Source: Acidovorax sp. (GTDB taxonomy: Bacteria > Pseudomonadota > Gammaproteobacteria > Burkholderiales > Burkholderiaceae_C). From it: 62,563 nt of DNA. Under the pieces are notes generated by a model that ran no database searches, was not told where the DNA came from, and was given only the letters and a program-made list of their open reading frames with translations. Below, one piece after another: positions 44,718-53,488 of this stretch (positions are counted from its first letter, which is position 1; each line of letters opens with the position of its first letter). The stretch lies in NCBI GenBank assembly GCA_030692685.1, contig JAUXZO010000199.1, positions 1 through 62,563 on the forward strand, written 5' to 3'. The translations under genes were made by a program, and so were the position numbers.

Positions 44718-45149
44718 TTAGATTTCCAGCACTTTAGGCTGCTGGGCGGTGTGGGGATGCTCTGCACCACCGTACACCTTGAGTTTCTTGATCATCGCGT
44801 AGCCAAGGGGGCCCTTGGGCAGCATGCCCTTGACAGCCTTTTCCAGCGCGCGGCCGGGGTGCTTGGCTTGCATGTCGCGGAAGTTCGTGGCCGTGATACC
44901 GCCGGGATAACCCGAGTGGCGGTAGTACACCTTGTCCAGGGACTTGGTGCCGGTGACCTTGATCTGGGCGGCGTTGATGATGACGATGAAGTCACCAGTA
45001 TCGACGTGAGGCGTGTAAATGGCCTTGTGTTTGCCGCGCAAACGGAGAGCAACTTCGCTGGCTACTCGTCCGAGGACCTTGTCGGTCGCGTCAATCACAA
45101 ACCACTCGTGCACAACCTCAGCGGGCTTTGCGCTGAAAGTAGTAGTCAT
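44718..45149 (-). CDS. rplM: 50S ribosomal protein L13
   Basis: A 143-residue L13. Landmarks are [54 protein letters not shown] and [23 protein letters not shown] 45149 matches the family length; the upstream in-frame start at 45191 adds 14 residues from the leader. First gene of the operon, behind a strong promoter and a ~120-nt leader. Confidence 0.98.
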   Translation of the reverse strand: MTTTFSAKPAEVVHEWFVIDATDKVLGRVASEVALRLRGKHKAIYTPHVDTGDFIVIINAAQIKVTGTKSLDKVYYRHSGYPGGITATNFRDMQAKHPGRALEKAVKGMLPKGPLGYAMIKKLKVYGGAEHPHTAQQPKVLEI

Positions 45150-45272
45150 GAGTTTTCTCTTTAAAAGAGGGTTTGGCGGGTCCTTTTCCACGGTCGGTGC
45201 TTCTCTGAAGGAAGCCTCTTAGGTGGCAGAAAATCTTCGCCGCGGGACCACAAAAGCGCTGCGAAGCCCTCC

Positions 45273-45302
45273 ATTATACGAATTTGTCATGCTTCAACGC
45301 AA
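45273..45302 (-). promoter_or_regulatory. Sigma70-type promoter of rplM-rpsI
   Basis: On the minus strand TTGCGT, 18-bp spacer, TATAAT. The leader of about 115 nt before rplM contains a GCTTC…GAAGC stem (~45205-45225) that could serve L13 autoregulation; that role is inferred. Confidence 0.65.
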
Positions 45303-45352
45303 GCGCCTACCGCACCCAACCGAAAGACCCCTTCAGAACCCCATCCCCTAAC

Positions 45353-47257
45353 TCAATTGGGTGTCTGGCGGCGGCGCTGCTCGTCGGCCTCATAGCGACG
45401 GCGGTTTTCCACGCAGATGGACTGCCCGGCCTGAGAAGGCTTCTGGCACTCTTGGTGGATGCACATGGGGCGCGCGAGGAAGCTGGCATCCGCGCACACC
45501 TCCTGCGGTGGTGGCACACGAACCGGCACTGGCCTGGGCCTGGGCGCAACCACCACCGGAGGAGGCTCGGGCGCTGGCTCTTCCTGTATCACCACAGGTG
45601 CAGGTGCAGGCTCTGCCACCACCCGTTTAGAAGTGGCGCGGGGCGTGGGCTTGGGGACAGATACCACCGCCGACGCGGCCTCCGCTGCCATCACCGCTTC
45701 ACTGGCAGCGGACGCGGCAAGTTCTGCCAACGGAGCACTTGCGCTGGCATCCACCAACGCAGAGTCCGCCGCGACTGCAACAGCTGGCGGTTCTGCAATC
45801 TCCGTAATGATGTCGTCTTTGGGCTCGGATGCTTGCTGCGCCCAGCGCAGCCCCGCTGCAGCGATCACTACGGCAACTGCACCCACCATCAACCAGACCA
45901 GAGGTGCGCGGTGAAGGGCTTTTGTTTTTTTTGCAGACTGCCCGGTGTCACGATCACCATTCGCCGCACGCCGGTCAGACGGCAAGTGATGGCGCTCGCC
46001 CGAATCCTTAAGGGCAGGCGCCTCCGTATCGTGGCGGGAATCTTCAGCAGCCACCGTATCCCCAGCGTCGATGAAAACCGTATCTCCCGGATCGAGCATC
46101 ACCGTGTCGGGCTCATCTTGAGCCGCAGCATGACCGCCTGCTTCAGCCCCGTCATTGGGCGTGGCGCGTTGGGCCTGCGCATGCATTTCCGCCACCATTT
46201 TGGGCGCTGACGTGACATCGACAGTGGGAGTGACCAGATCCAGACCAGGTTGATCGGCGGGTTCGACCCAGATGTCGCCCAGATCGGCTCGAAAATCGAA
46301 GTGCTGAACCCCTTCCGGCGGTGAAGTCATCTCCATCGTTTGCAGAAATGCGTCGATGCTCTGCGGACGATCCTCAGGTCGCAGGGACAACGACTGTGCG
46401 ATAGCTGCGACAAAGGGCGCCGAATACTCTACGCCGAACTGCCGCTTGACGGTTTTTGCAACCCGCGAAAACGACACCATGCGGTCGCGGATCGAGCGCA
46501 ACGTGGCAGGTAACGGAGTGTCGTTGCAAAGACAGCCGTGCACCACCGCTGCCAAAGAATACAAATCGCTCCAAGGCCCCTGGCGCAGTTCCTCATCGCC
46601 GTCCGAATATTGCTCAATGGGCGCGTAATTCACTTTGAGGACCGCGGTGTGTTTGCGATCCTGGTCATTGATGGCATGCCGGGCAGCGCCCAGGTCCAGC
46701 AACACAGGCGGCCCGTTATCTTGCAAAAAAATGTTGTCTGGAGAAATATCGCGGTGCAGCGTATTTCCGTCGTGCAACACCCGCAGCGCGCCCAACACCG
46801 TCCACAGCAGCTTTCGCAGCCAGATCTCAGGCGGCGGGGTGCGCATCTGGGCGCGCGCCTGCTTGAAAGTCATACCGCTGTACAACGGCATCACCATATA
46901 AGCGGTGTTATTGGCCTCCCAGAAGCGGAATACCTTGACGAGGGAGGGATGGTCGAACTGTGCCAGCAGACGCGCTTCATCGACAAACGATGCCAACCCG
47001 GTCTGGAAGGTTTGCTGATCGGACGAAGACCGCACCCAAAGCGACTGGCCTTGCGCACGCCCCGCCAGCGCGGAGGGCATGTACTCCTTGATGGCCACCG
47101 CCCGGTGCAAGGAATGGTCAAACGCCTTGTAGACCATGCCAAAACCGCCCACCCCCAGCAAAGACAGAATCTCAAATTCTGCAAGCCGACTTCCTGGCAT
47201 CAGCGCATCCACATGGCTGACGCCGCTGACAGGGGCTTGGCTAGAACTATCGGTCAT
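45353..47257 (-). CDS. Transmembrane serine/threonine protein kinase
   Basis: A 634-residue protein. The N-terminal Hanks-type kinase domain (~25-300) has the glycine loop LLGVGGFGMVYKAF, lysine in AVAIKEYMP, catalytic HRDISPDNIFLQ, and DLGAAR in place of DFG. A long acidic linker is followed by one TM helix (LVWLMVGAVAVVIAAAGL, ~455) and a periplasmic Ala/Pro-rich region ending with several cysteines (VCADASFLARPMCIHQECQK). It likely phosphorylates cytoplasmic targets in response to an envelope signal; no phosphatase or FHA gene is adjacent. Confidence 0.9.
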   Translation of the reverse strand: MTDSSSQAPVSGVSHVDALMPGSRLAEFEILSLLGVGGFGMVYKAFDHSLHRAVAIKEYMPSALAGRAQGQSLWVRSSSDQQTFQTGLASFVDEARLLAQFDHPSLVKVFRFWEANNTAYMVMPLYSGMTFKQARAQMRTPPPEIWLRKLLWTVLGALRVLHDGNTLHRDISPDNIFLQDNGPPVLLDLGAARHAINDQDRKHTAVLKVNYAPIEQYSDGDEELRQGPWSDLYSLAAVVHGCLCNDTPLPATLRSIRDRMVSFSRVAKTVKRQFGVEYSAPFVAAIAQSLSLRPEDRPQSIDAFLQTMEMTSPPEGVQHFDFRADLGDIWVEPADQPGLDLVTPTVDVTSAPKMVAEMHAQAQRATPNDGAEAGGHAAAQDEPDTVMLDPGDTVFIDAGDTVAAEDSRHDTEAPALKDSGERHHLPSDRRAANGDRDTGQSAKKTKALHRAPLVWLMVGAVAVVIAAAGLRWAQQASEPKDDIITEIAEPPAVAVAADSALVDASASAPLAELAASAASEAVMAAEAASAVVSVPKPTPRATSKRVVAEPAPAPVVIQEEPAPEPPPVVVAPRPRPVPVRVPPPQEVCADASFLARPMCIHQECQKPSQAGQSICVENRRRYEADEQRRRQTPN

Positions 47258-47566
47258 GGTGAAAAAACGTGACGGGCGGGCTTGGGCGAATTAAAAAATG
47301 CTGGAGCGGACTGCGCGAGCGGCCAAAAAGGGGCCGCCATCGCGATCATGCTTTATGGCAGTTCGGAGAGTCGAAACAAAAGGCTTCCTGTTTGCCAAAT
47401 ACGTCACAGCATCGCCAACCAGCCACCGATTGTGCAGCGGCGCGCGAGCGTACACCACCCGCGCCCCTTACGAAACCGCATTACTTCGTGAAGTAACGCG
47501 ATGCCGATGATGGGTCGGCTGCCCCATTTCACCCAGTGTAAACACTGCACTGGTTACCATAGCGCC
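47258..47566. other. Divergent intergenic region with two inverted repeats
   Basis: 309 bp between the kinase gene (minus) and rlmJ (plus) with no supported gene. Two short inverted repeats are seen: TTACTTC-GT-GAAGTAA at 47481-47496 and CAGTGT-AA-ACACTG at 47534-47547. The second lies 19 bp before the rlmJ start and could be an operator. Confidence 0.5.
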
Positions 47567-48454
47567 ATGTTCAGTTATCGACACGCCTTCCACGCAGGCA
47601 ACCATGCCGACGTGCTTAAACACACGGTATTGATCGCCGCCTTGCAACACCTTACCGAGAAAGACGCGGCATTGACCGTGCTGGACACCCATGCGGGTGC
47701 CGGTCTGTACCGTCTGGATGGAGACTACGCGAATACAAGCGGGGAGTCCGTCGATGGAGTGGTCCGCCTGTTCGCCGCCGCTACTCCAACACTTACCCCC
47801 GCGCTGCAGGCGTACGTGGAGATGGTGCGCGCCTTCAACCAGGGAAACGCGCTGCGCGTGTATCCCGGCTCCCCTTTCATCATCCAGCGCCTGCTGCGTG
47901 ACCACGACAAGCTCAAACTGTTTGAGCTGCACCCTACCGACTTGCGTGCGCTGGCAGGCAATGTGGCTCAACTGGAGGCGGGTCGCCAAGTCGCCGTTCT
48001 GCACGAAGACGGTTTTGAAGGCATCAAAAAATTTCTGCCCCCCCCGGCCCGCCGCGCTTTGGTGCTGTGCGATCCCAGCTATGAAATCAAGAGCGACTAC
48101 GCCAAGGTTCTGGACATGGCGGCTGACTCGCTCAAACGCTTTGCCACCGGCACCTATGCGTTCTGGTACCCCATCATCCCGCGCCCCGAGGCCCACGACT
48201 TGCCCCGTCGCCTAAAGACCATGGCCACCAAGGCTGGCAAGAGCTGGCTACACGCCACGCTCACCGTCAAGTCCAGCAAACTCACCGAAACCGCAGCAGG
48301 CGATATCAAACGCCCCGGACTTCCAGCCAGCGGCATGTTTCTGATCAACCCGCCCTTCACGCTGAAAACCGCCCTTAAAGACGCGTTGCCACAAATGGCA
48401 GCGTTATTGGCGCAGGATAAACACGCGACTCACACGCTGGAATCCGGGGGCTGA
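47567..48454 (+). CDS. rlmJ: 23S rRNA (adenine(2030)-N6)-methyltransferase
   Basis: A 295-residue RlmJ. It opens with MFSYRHAFHAGNHADVLKHT, the SAM-binding region includes TVLDTHAGAGLYRLD, and the catalytic motif IV reads DPSYE where E. coli has DPPYE. It methylates A2030 of 23S rRNA. ATG 47567 begins the conserved N-terminus; an upstream in-frame start at 47501 would cross the inverted repeats. Confidence 0.93.
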   Translation: MFSYRHAFHAGNHADVLKHTVLIAALQHLTEKDAALTVLDTHAGAGLYRLDGDYANTSGESVDGVVRLFAAATPTLTPALQAYVEMVRAFNQGNALRVYPGSPFIIQRLLRDHDKLKLFELHPTDLRALAGNVAQLEAGRQVAVLHEDGFEGIKKFLPPPARRALVLCDPSYEIKSDYAKVLDMAADSLKRFATGTYAFWYPIIPRPEAHDLPRRLKTMATKAGKSWLHATLTVKSSKLTETAAGDIKRPGLPASGMFLINPPFTLKTALKDALPQMAALLAQDKHATHTLESGG

Positions 48455-48476
48455 CTCGCGTGCGCGAGAAAGTCGT

Positions 48477-48974
48477 TCAGTCGTCTTGACAGGTTGATCG
48501 CCCGGGGGGCAAGGGCACTACCTCGACAGGCTTGAGCCCCAGGCCGTGCAAACCCAGCTCAAGAGCCGCTGCGCGGCTTAAATCCACCACGCGACCAGGC
48601 ACCCGGGGCCCGCGGTCATTGACACGCACAACCACCCCGCGACCCGTGATCTGACTGCGCACACAGATCAGCGTTCCGAACGCCAGCGTGCGATGGGCGG
48701 CCGTCATTGCAAACATGTCGAAACGCTCCCCACTGGCAGTCTTGCGGCGGTGAAAACCGGGGCCATACCAGGATGCGATCCCAGTCTCCGCGGGAACCGA
48801 CTCATCGTCTTCCGCGGTCTCCGGCTTTTGATGAGGCATTGCCGCGTCTTGCGCGGGAAGCTCAGCCCCTCCGTCAAACTGCCCCAAAAATTGCTCGGGA
48901 GCATCCGCGCGCTCCGCCCCGTGCGAGACCGAATTCACCAGAAGCAGAACCGAGAGCGAAAGGGCCAAGCGCAT
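48477..48974 (-). CDS. RlpA-like septal/peptidoglycan lytic protein
   Basis: A ~165-residue secreted protein. The signal peptide is MRLALSLSVLLLVNSVSHGA, then an acidic linker and a double-psi beta-barrel RlpA domain (ETGIASWYGPGFHRRKTASG, VVVRVNDRGPRVPGRVVDLS). It lacks the SPOR domain of E. coli RlpA. Members cleave naked glycan strands. ATG 48974 starts the signal peptide and lies 4 bp after the stop of the upstream gene, so the two form a unit. Confidence 0.85.
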   Translation of the reverse strand: MRLALSLSVLLLVNSVSHGAERADAPEQFLGQFDGGAELPAQDAAMPHQKPETAEDDESVPAETGIASWYGPGFHRRKTASGERFDMFAMTAAHRTLAFGTLICVRSQITGRGVVVRVNDRGPRVPGRVVDLSRAAALELGLHGLGLKPVEVVPLPPGRSTCQDD

Positions 48975-48978
48975 GGAT

Positions 48979-49584
48979 TCAGCGCTTGCACCTGGCCAGA
49001 AATGCCTCTTCAAATCGCCGAAGGTCATTCTTCTCCCCCTCCGTCAGATCCGTCCTGGCTCGCTTGTTCGCCAGGATGCGACGCGATTCTGCGCATTGCT
49101 GGGCCACGCGCTCCTCCTGCTCCCTCGAAGCTTGAGCGGCCAATTGCGATTCTTTTTCAGCCTCCCTGCGCTCCTTGTCCCTGGCTCTGCGCTCGCCGTA
49201 AAGCCGTGATTGGGCGTCCTGCTCTTGCTCGCGGCAATCTCTTCGGTATTCGCGGCGCATGCCTTCAAGCACATCGGCCTTGATGCCCCGGGAGTAGCCC
49301 GACCGCATGTTCTCGTCCAGCGTCCTGCACCGCGAACTCATGTATTGGTGGTGGTCAGGCGTTTCCGGCGAAGATCGCGCTGGCGTGTTGTCGTAGCGGG
49401 GAGACGAATACTGCGCCGGTGCGGGCCCAGCCACTGCGGCCGTGGTTTTGGTCCCCTCGGGGCACGGGCGTGACAAGGTGAACGTGTTTCCGCGGTCATC
49501 CCGGCAGTGATAGCGAATTTGCGCCTGCACGTCCGCCCCCCACCAGCCCAGGGCCAGCAACAACGCAACACCTCCAACTTTCAT
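48979..49584 (-). CDS. Hypothetical secreted charged protein, DUF4124-like N-terminus
   Basis: A ~201-residue exported protein with a signal peptide ending around VQAQ. A short domain with two cysteines follows (IRYHCRDDRGNTFTLSRPCP), reminiscent of DUF4124. The rest is a long, highly charged helix or coiled coil (RRAREKERREAEK-like, ~110-170) with three more cysteines. Function unknown. Directly upstream of the RlpA-like gene, 4 bp apart. Confidence 0.7.
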   Translation of the reverse strand: MKVGGVALLLALGWWGADVQAQIRYHCRDDRGNTFTLSRPCPEGTKTTAAVAGPAPAQYSSPRYDNTPARSSPETPDHHQYMSSRCRTLDENMRSGYSRGIKADVLEGMRREYRRDCREQEQDAQSRLYGERRARDKERREAEKESQLAAQASREQEERVAQQCAESRRILANKRARTDLTEGEKNDLRRFEEAFLARCKR

Positions 49585-49644
49585 ATCAGCCTCATCCCTC
49601 AAAAATTTTTAGAAGAGGTCAATGGTAGCCAATGAGAGCACTGA

Positions 49645-50508
49645 TCAAATCCCCAGTCGGCGGCAGATCTCCAGAGTCGCAACACTCTGGTTCATTGTGT
49701 AGAAGTGCAGTGCGGGCACGCCTGCGCTGCGCAGCTGGTCGCACAGGTCCGTCACCACATCCAGTCCGAAGGACTTGATGCTGGCGGTGTCGTCGCCAAA
49801 CGATTGCAACCGCAAACGAATCCACCGGGGGATCTCTGCGCCGCAGGCATCCGAGAACCGCATCAACTGCGTGGAACTGGAAATCGGCATGATCCCCGGC
49901 ACCACGGGCACATCCGCACCCAAACGGTGGGCGTCTTCCACAAAACGGAAGTACGCGTCGCTGTTGTAAAAGTACTGCGTGATGGCGGCATCAGCACCCG
50001 CCTGCACCTTGGCGATATAGGCTTTCAAATCGGCATCTGGCGACTTGGCCTGCGGGTGCACCTCGGGGTAGGCGGCCACCTCGATCTGGAAGTCGCGGCC
50101 AGTCTCTGCACGGATGAATTCCACCAGGTCGCTGGCGTAATGGAACTCGCCGCCTGCGCCATACCCACTGGGCAGGTCGCCCCGCAACGCCACCAGGCGC
50201 TTCACGCCCATGGCCTTGAGGGTGGCGAGCTGCTCGCGCACGGACTGGCGCGTGGCGCCAATGCACGAGAAATGCGAGGCAGCACTGACGCCCTCTGCCA
50301 GGATTTCACGCACGGTGCCAAACGTGCCTTCCTGGGTCGAACCACCGGCTCCGTAGGTGACCGAGCAAAAGTCTGGATGCAAGACATACAGCTGCTGGCG
50401 CACTGCGCGCAGCTTCTCGGCACCTTCCGGTGTCTTGGGTGGAAAAAACTCGAAACTCACCGGAAAACCGGTGCCGAACCCGGTGCCTTGTGCGCTGGCA
50501 GCAGTCAT
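49645..50508 (-). CDS. metF: 5,10-methylenetetrahydrofolate reductase
   Basis: A 287-residue FAD-dependent TIM-barrel enzyme. It begins PVSFEFFPPKTPEGAEKL, with SVTYGAGGST, ALRGDLPSGYG and the substrate loop AAITQYFYNSDAYFRF. It makes 5-methyl-THF for methionine synthesis. Its ATG overlaps the TGA of tlyA (ATGA) and uses GAGGAGG within the end of tlyA. It is downstream of ahcY and its SAH riboswitch, so methionine/SAM cycle genes are grouped. Confidence 0.96.
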   Translation of the reverse strand: MTAASAQGTGFGTGFPVSFEFFPPKTPEGAEKLRAVRQQLYVLHPDFCSVTYGAGGSTQEGTFGTVREILAEGVSAASHFSCIGATRQSVREQLATLKAMGVKRLVALRGDLPSGYGAGGEFHYASDLVEFIRAETGRDFQIEVAAYPEVHPQAKSPDADLKAYIAKVQAGADAAITQYFYNSDAYFRFVEDAHRLGADVPVVPGIMPISSSTQLMRFSDACGAEIPRWIRLRLQSFGDDTASIKSFGLDVVTDLCDQLRSAGVPALHFYTMNQSVATLEICRRLGI

Positions 50509-51503
50509 GTTGCCCTCCTCGCATGAACAAAAAATTCTTGGTTGCCGTCACCCCCGTGGATCGGGCTGTCGAGCCACGCTTTGACTACAAGGCCTTGTTC
50601 GGCGCAGCAATCGCGGATGCGCTTTTCGACCACCGCGTACAGTGACTCATCGCGCACGATGCCGCCCTTGCCCACCTGCCCCGGCTGCAACTCGAACTGC
50701 GGCTTGACGAGCATCAGCAAGTCGCCACCTTCCGCGAGCAACGGTACGAGCGCGGGCAGCACCAGCGTGAGCGAGATGAACGACAGGTCGCCGGTCACCA
50801 CGTCAAACAGCGGCGTGATATCGGTGTCCGCGCGGTCGGCGCGGCGGTGGCGCTCGACTGGCAGCGTGCCTTGGGCGCGCGCTTTGGCGAGGGCAGCGCG
50901 CTCGGACTTGAAATGCTCGATGTCCTTGTCCTTGGCGTCGTCACTGTCGTCGTACTCCTCGTCTACCTCGCCACCATTGCGCATCCAGCTGTAGGGTGCC
51001 TCGGGTTGGGTGTCGTTGTCTTCCTCGACCTCGATGACTTCAGACAGCGCCAGTTCACAGGCCAGCTCCAGCGCCTGGGCGGTCAGCGAACGGGCGTTCA
51101 CGCCCTCCACGCACACCACGCGCGCATCGCTGCGCAAGCGGTCGTGCAGTTGGTCATGGCCCACGTCCACGCCAATGACCTGGGCGGCGCCGTGCTGCAG
51201 CAGGCAATCGGTGAAGCCGCCGGTGCTCTGCCCCACATCCAGACACCGCAAGCCCTTGACCGGCACGCCCGTGGCCTGCAAAGCGCCTTCCAGCTTGAGC
51301 CCGCCGCGCGAGATGTACTTGGCCTCGGCATCGTCCAGCAGGTGCGCCTCGGCGATCGACGGAATGTCGTCACCGTTCTTGACCACCTTCTGCCAGGGCG
51401 CGAGCGGCGACAGCCGCCACTCCACGCCCGCCGCAATCAGCCGTTGCGCCTGTGAGCGCGTGGCCGCATGCCCACGCTCCACCAAAAAGACATCTGCGCG
51501 CAT
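50505..51503 (-). CDS. tlyA: TlyA-family rRNA 2'-O-methyltransferase (hemolysin-type) with acidic insertion
   Basis: A ~332-residue protein. The N-terminal S4 RNA-binding domain (RADVFLVERGHAATRSQAQR) is followed by a SAM-dependent methyltransferase (GLRCLDVGQSTGGFTDCLLQ and VVTGDLSFISLTLVLPAL). TlyA proteins are usually ~250-270 residues. The extra length is a charged insertion at ~142-230 (EVEEDNDTQPEAPY, DEEYDDSDDAKDKD) between two core strands. Members methylate 16S and/or 23S rRNA. The start may be 51503 or 51512 (MGAMRAD); neither has a strong ribosome site. Confidence 0.88.
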   Translation of the reverse strand: MRADVFLVERGHAATRSQAQRLIAAGVEWRLSPLAPWQKVVKNGDDIPSIAEAHLLDDAEAKYISRGGLKLEGALQATGVPVKGLRCLDVGQSTGGFTDCLLQHGAAQVIGVDVGHDQLHDRLRSDARVVCVEGVNARSLTAQALELACELALSEVIEVEEDNDTQPEAPYSWMRNGGEVDEEYDDSDDAKDKDIEHFKSERAALAKARAQGTLPVERHRRADRADTDITPLFDVVTGDLSFISLTLVLPALVPLLAEGGDLLMLVKPQFELQPGQVGKGGIVRDESLYAVVEKRIRDCCAEQGLVVKAWLDSPIHGGDGNQEFFVHARRAT

Positions 51504-51534
51504 GGCACCCATCCAAAATATAAGTAAAAAATGC

Positions 51535-51568
51535 CTCTAGCGCTTATTCATAAAGCGCTAGCAGCTAT
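51535..51568. repeat. GCGCTT/AAGCGC interspersed repeat, copy 8
   Basis: CTCTAGCGCTTATTCATAAA then GCGCTAGCAGCTAT, in the 227-bp gap between ahcY (end 51731) and tlyA. The rest of the gap holds nothing recognisable. Confidence 0.85.
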
Positions 51569-51730
51569 CAATAGATGAGTAACCTGGCATCTACGCCAAA
51601 GCCCACCCATTGCACATCCACCGCGCGATCTACGGGGCAGCGCCGCTGCAATGCCACTGCAGCACCGGCTCGGCCGGGCCGCGAGTGAGCATGGCTTTTC
51701 TGCGGGACGCGCTCGGCGCAGACGTAGGCG

Positions 51731-53164
51731 TTAATAGCGGTAGGAGTTGGCCTTGTAAGGCCCTTGCTTGGACACACCAATGTAGGTGGCTTGCTCGTCC
51801 GTGAGTTCGGTCAGCATGGCGCCTACCTTCTTGAGGTGCAGGCGCGCCACTTTCTCATCAAGGTGCTTGGGCAGTACATAGACCTTGCCGGCTTCATACT
51901 CGTCCTGCTTGGTGAACAGCTCGATCTGCGCGATGGTCTGGTTGGCAAAGCTGGAGCTCATCACAAAGCTGGGGTGGCCGGTGGCGCAACCCAGGTTGAC
52001 CAGACGTCCCTTGGCCAGCAGCGTGATCTTTTTGCCGTCAGGGAAGATGACATGGTCCACCTGGGGCTTGATCTCGTCCCACTGCAGCTTCTCCAGCGAT
52101 GCCACGTCGATCTCGTTATCAAAATGACCGATGTTGCAGACGATGGCTTCGTCCTTCATGGCGGCCATGTGCTCGTAGCGGATCACGTTCTTGTTGCCGG
52201 TGGCAGACACGAAGATGTCGCACTTGTCGGCGGCGTATTCCATGGTCACGACCTTGTAGCCTTCCATGGCGGCCTGCAGGGCGTTGATGGGGTCGATCTC
52301 GGTCACCCACACCTGGGCCGAGAGGGCGCGCAGGGCCTGGGCCGAGCCCTTGCCCACGTCGCCGTAACCAGCCACGCAAGCGACCTTGCCCGCAATCATC
52401 ACGTCGGTAGCGCGCTTGATGGAGTCCACCAGTGATTCGCGGCAACCGTACAGATTGTCGAACTTGCTCTTGGTCACCGAGTCGTTCACATTGATGGCAC
52501 GGAACATCAGGCTGCCCTTGGCGGCCATCTCGTTCAGGCGCAGCACGCCGGTGGTGGTTTCTTCCGTCACGCCCACGATCTGCGCACCCTTGCGGCTGTA
52601 CCAGGTGGGGTCCACGGCCAGCTTGGCCTTGATGGCGTTGAACAGGCAGACTTCTTCTTCGCTGGTGGGGTTGGCGATCAGCGATGGATCTGTCTCGGCG
52701 CGCTTGCCCAGGTGCATCAGCAACGTGGCGTCACCGCCGTCGTCCAGGATCATGTTGGGACCTTCGCCTTCAGTTCCTGCGGGACCAAAGTCAAAAATGC
52801 GGTGGGTGTAGTCCCAGTACTCGGCCAGGGTCTCGCCCTTGATGGCGAACACCGGCGTGCCCGCTGCAGCAATGGCTGCAGCAGCATGGTCTTGGGTGGA
52901 GAAGATGTTGCACGAGGCCCAGCGCACTTCGGCTCCCAGTGCTTGCAGCGTCTCAATCAGCACAGCTGTCTGAATGGTCATGTGCAGACTGCCGGTGATG
53001 CGGGCGCCCTTGAGTGCCTGCTTGCCAGCAAACTCCTCGCGAATGGCCATCAGGCCAGGCATTTCTGTTTCAGCGATGCGGATTTCTTTACGGCCCCAGG
53101 GGGCCAGGCCGATGTCGGCAATGATGCAGTCGGTGTTGACTGGGGCGTTGACGCGTGCGTTCAT
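51731..53164 (-). CDS. ahcY: S-adenosylhomocysteine hydrolase
   Basis: A 477-residue AdoHcyase. Motifs are [34 protein letters not shown], the NAD-binding [18 protein letters not shown] and the C-terminal [13 protein letters not shown]. It splits SAH to homocysteine and adenosine, relieving inhibition of methyltransferases. ATG 53164 (MNARVNAP) is chosen; the in-frame TTG at 53179 is part of the GGAG-containing ribosome site. It sits directly downstream of an SAH riboswitch. Confidence 0.98.
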   Translation of the reverse strand: MNARVNAPVNTDCIIADIGLAPWGRKEIRIAETEMPGLMAIREEFAGKQALKGARITGSLHMTIQTAVLIETLQALGAEVRWASCNIFSTQDHAAAAIAAAGTPVFAIKGETLAEYWDYTHRIFDFGPAGTEGEGPNMILDDGGDATLLMHLGKRAETDPSLIANPTSEEEVCLFNAIKAKLAVDPTWYSRKGAQIVGVTEETTTGVLRLNEMAAKGSLMFRAINVNDSVTKSKFDNLYGCRESLVDSIKRATDVMIAGKVACVAGYGDVGKGSAQALRALSAQVWVTEIDPINALQAAMEGYKVVTMEYAADKCDIFVSATGNKNVIRYEHMAAMKDEAIVCNIGHFDNEIDVASLEKLQWDEIKPQVDHVIFPDGKKITLLAKGRLVNLGCATGHPSFVMSSSFANQTIAQIELFTKQDEYEAGKVYVLPKHLDEKVARLHLKKVGAMLTELTDEQATYIGVSKQGPYKANSYRY

Positions 53165-53236
53165 GATGGTTTGCTCCAAAGCATGTTTGAAAAACCACTG
53201 GTCGCGAAAGTGAAAAAGCTCACCACACGATAAGTG

Positions 53237-53308
53237 GATGAGCGTCGTTGCTAGATGACTCCGAGCCTCACGCCCCGCCTGTGCTGGGGACGCTGCAACG
53301 CTCCTCGG
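53237..53308 (-). promoter_or_regulatory. SAH riboswitch upstream of ahcY
   Basis: On the minus strand the RNA starts CCGAGGAGCGTTGCAGCG, closes the first helix with AGGCTCGG, and ends with CTAGCAACGACGCTCATCC. CCGAG pairs with CTCGG, and GAGCGTTGC can pair with GCAACG…GCTC to form the pseudoknot of this class. SAH riboswitches activate ahcY and metF-type genes when S-adenosylhomocysteine accumulates. It lies ~70 nt before the ahcY start and directly after a TATAAT box. Confidence 0.93.
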
Positions 53309-53316
53309 ATTGGCGG

Positions 53317-53322
53317 ATTATA
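53317..53322 (-). promoter_or_regulatory. -10 box of ahcY promoter
   Basis: TATAAT on the minus strand, about 8 bp before the first base of the riboswitch, so transcription should start at or next to CCGAGG. No consensus -35 is seen 17 bp further upstream. The remaining part of the 53165-53488 gap holds the prfC 5' region, with no clear promoter on that strand. Confidence 0.7.
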
Positions 53323-53488
53323 AAAGCAAGTGCCGCGCACGCGCCACATCGCCCCGCCAAACCACTGTCTGCCCGCCTCGGAACGCTAAAATCCCGCGAC
53401 CGCCCACCTGCGACACCCTCGCAGCCACAGGCCGACCGACTCCCGCGCAAGGCGATTCGCCCCGCGCCCACCCCATTCAGGAACCCCT

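Noticed and set aside
51568..51804. Short open frames in the ahcY-tlyA gap
   Set aside because: No ribosome sites or family features; related genomes may carry a small membrane protein gene here, but I see no hydrophobic open frame in this gap.
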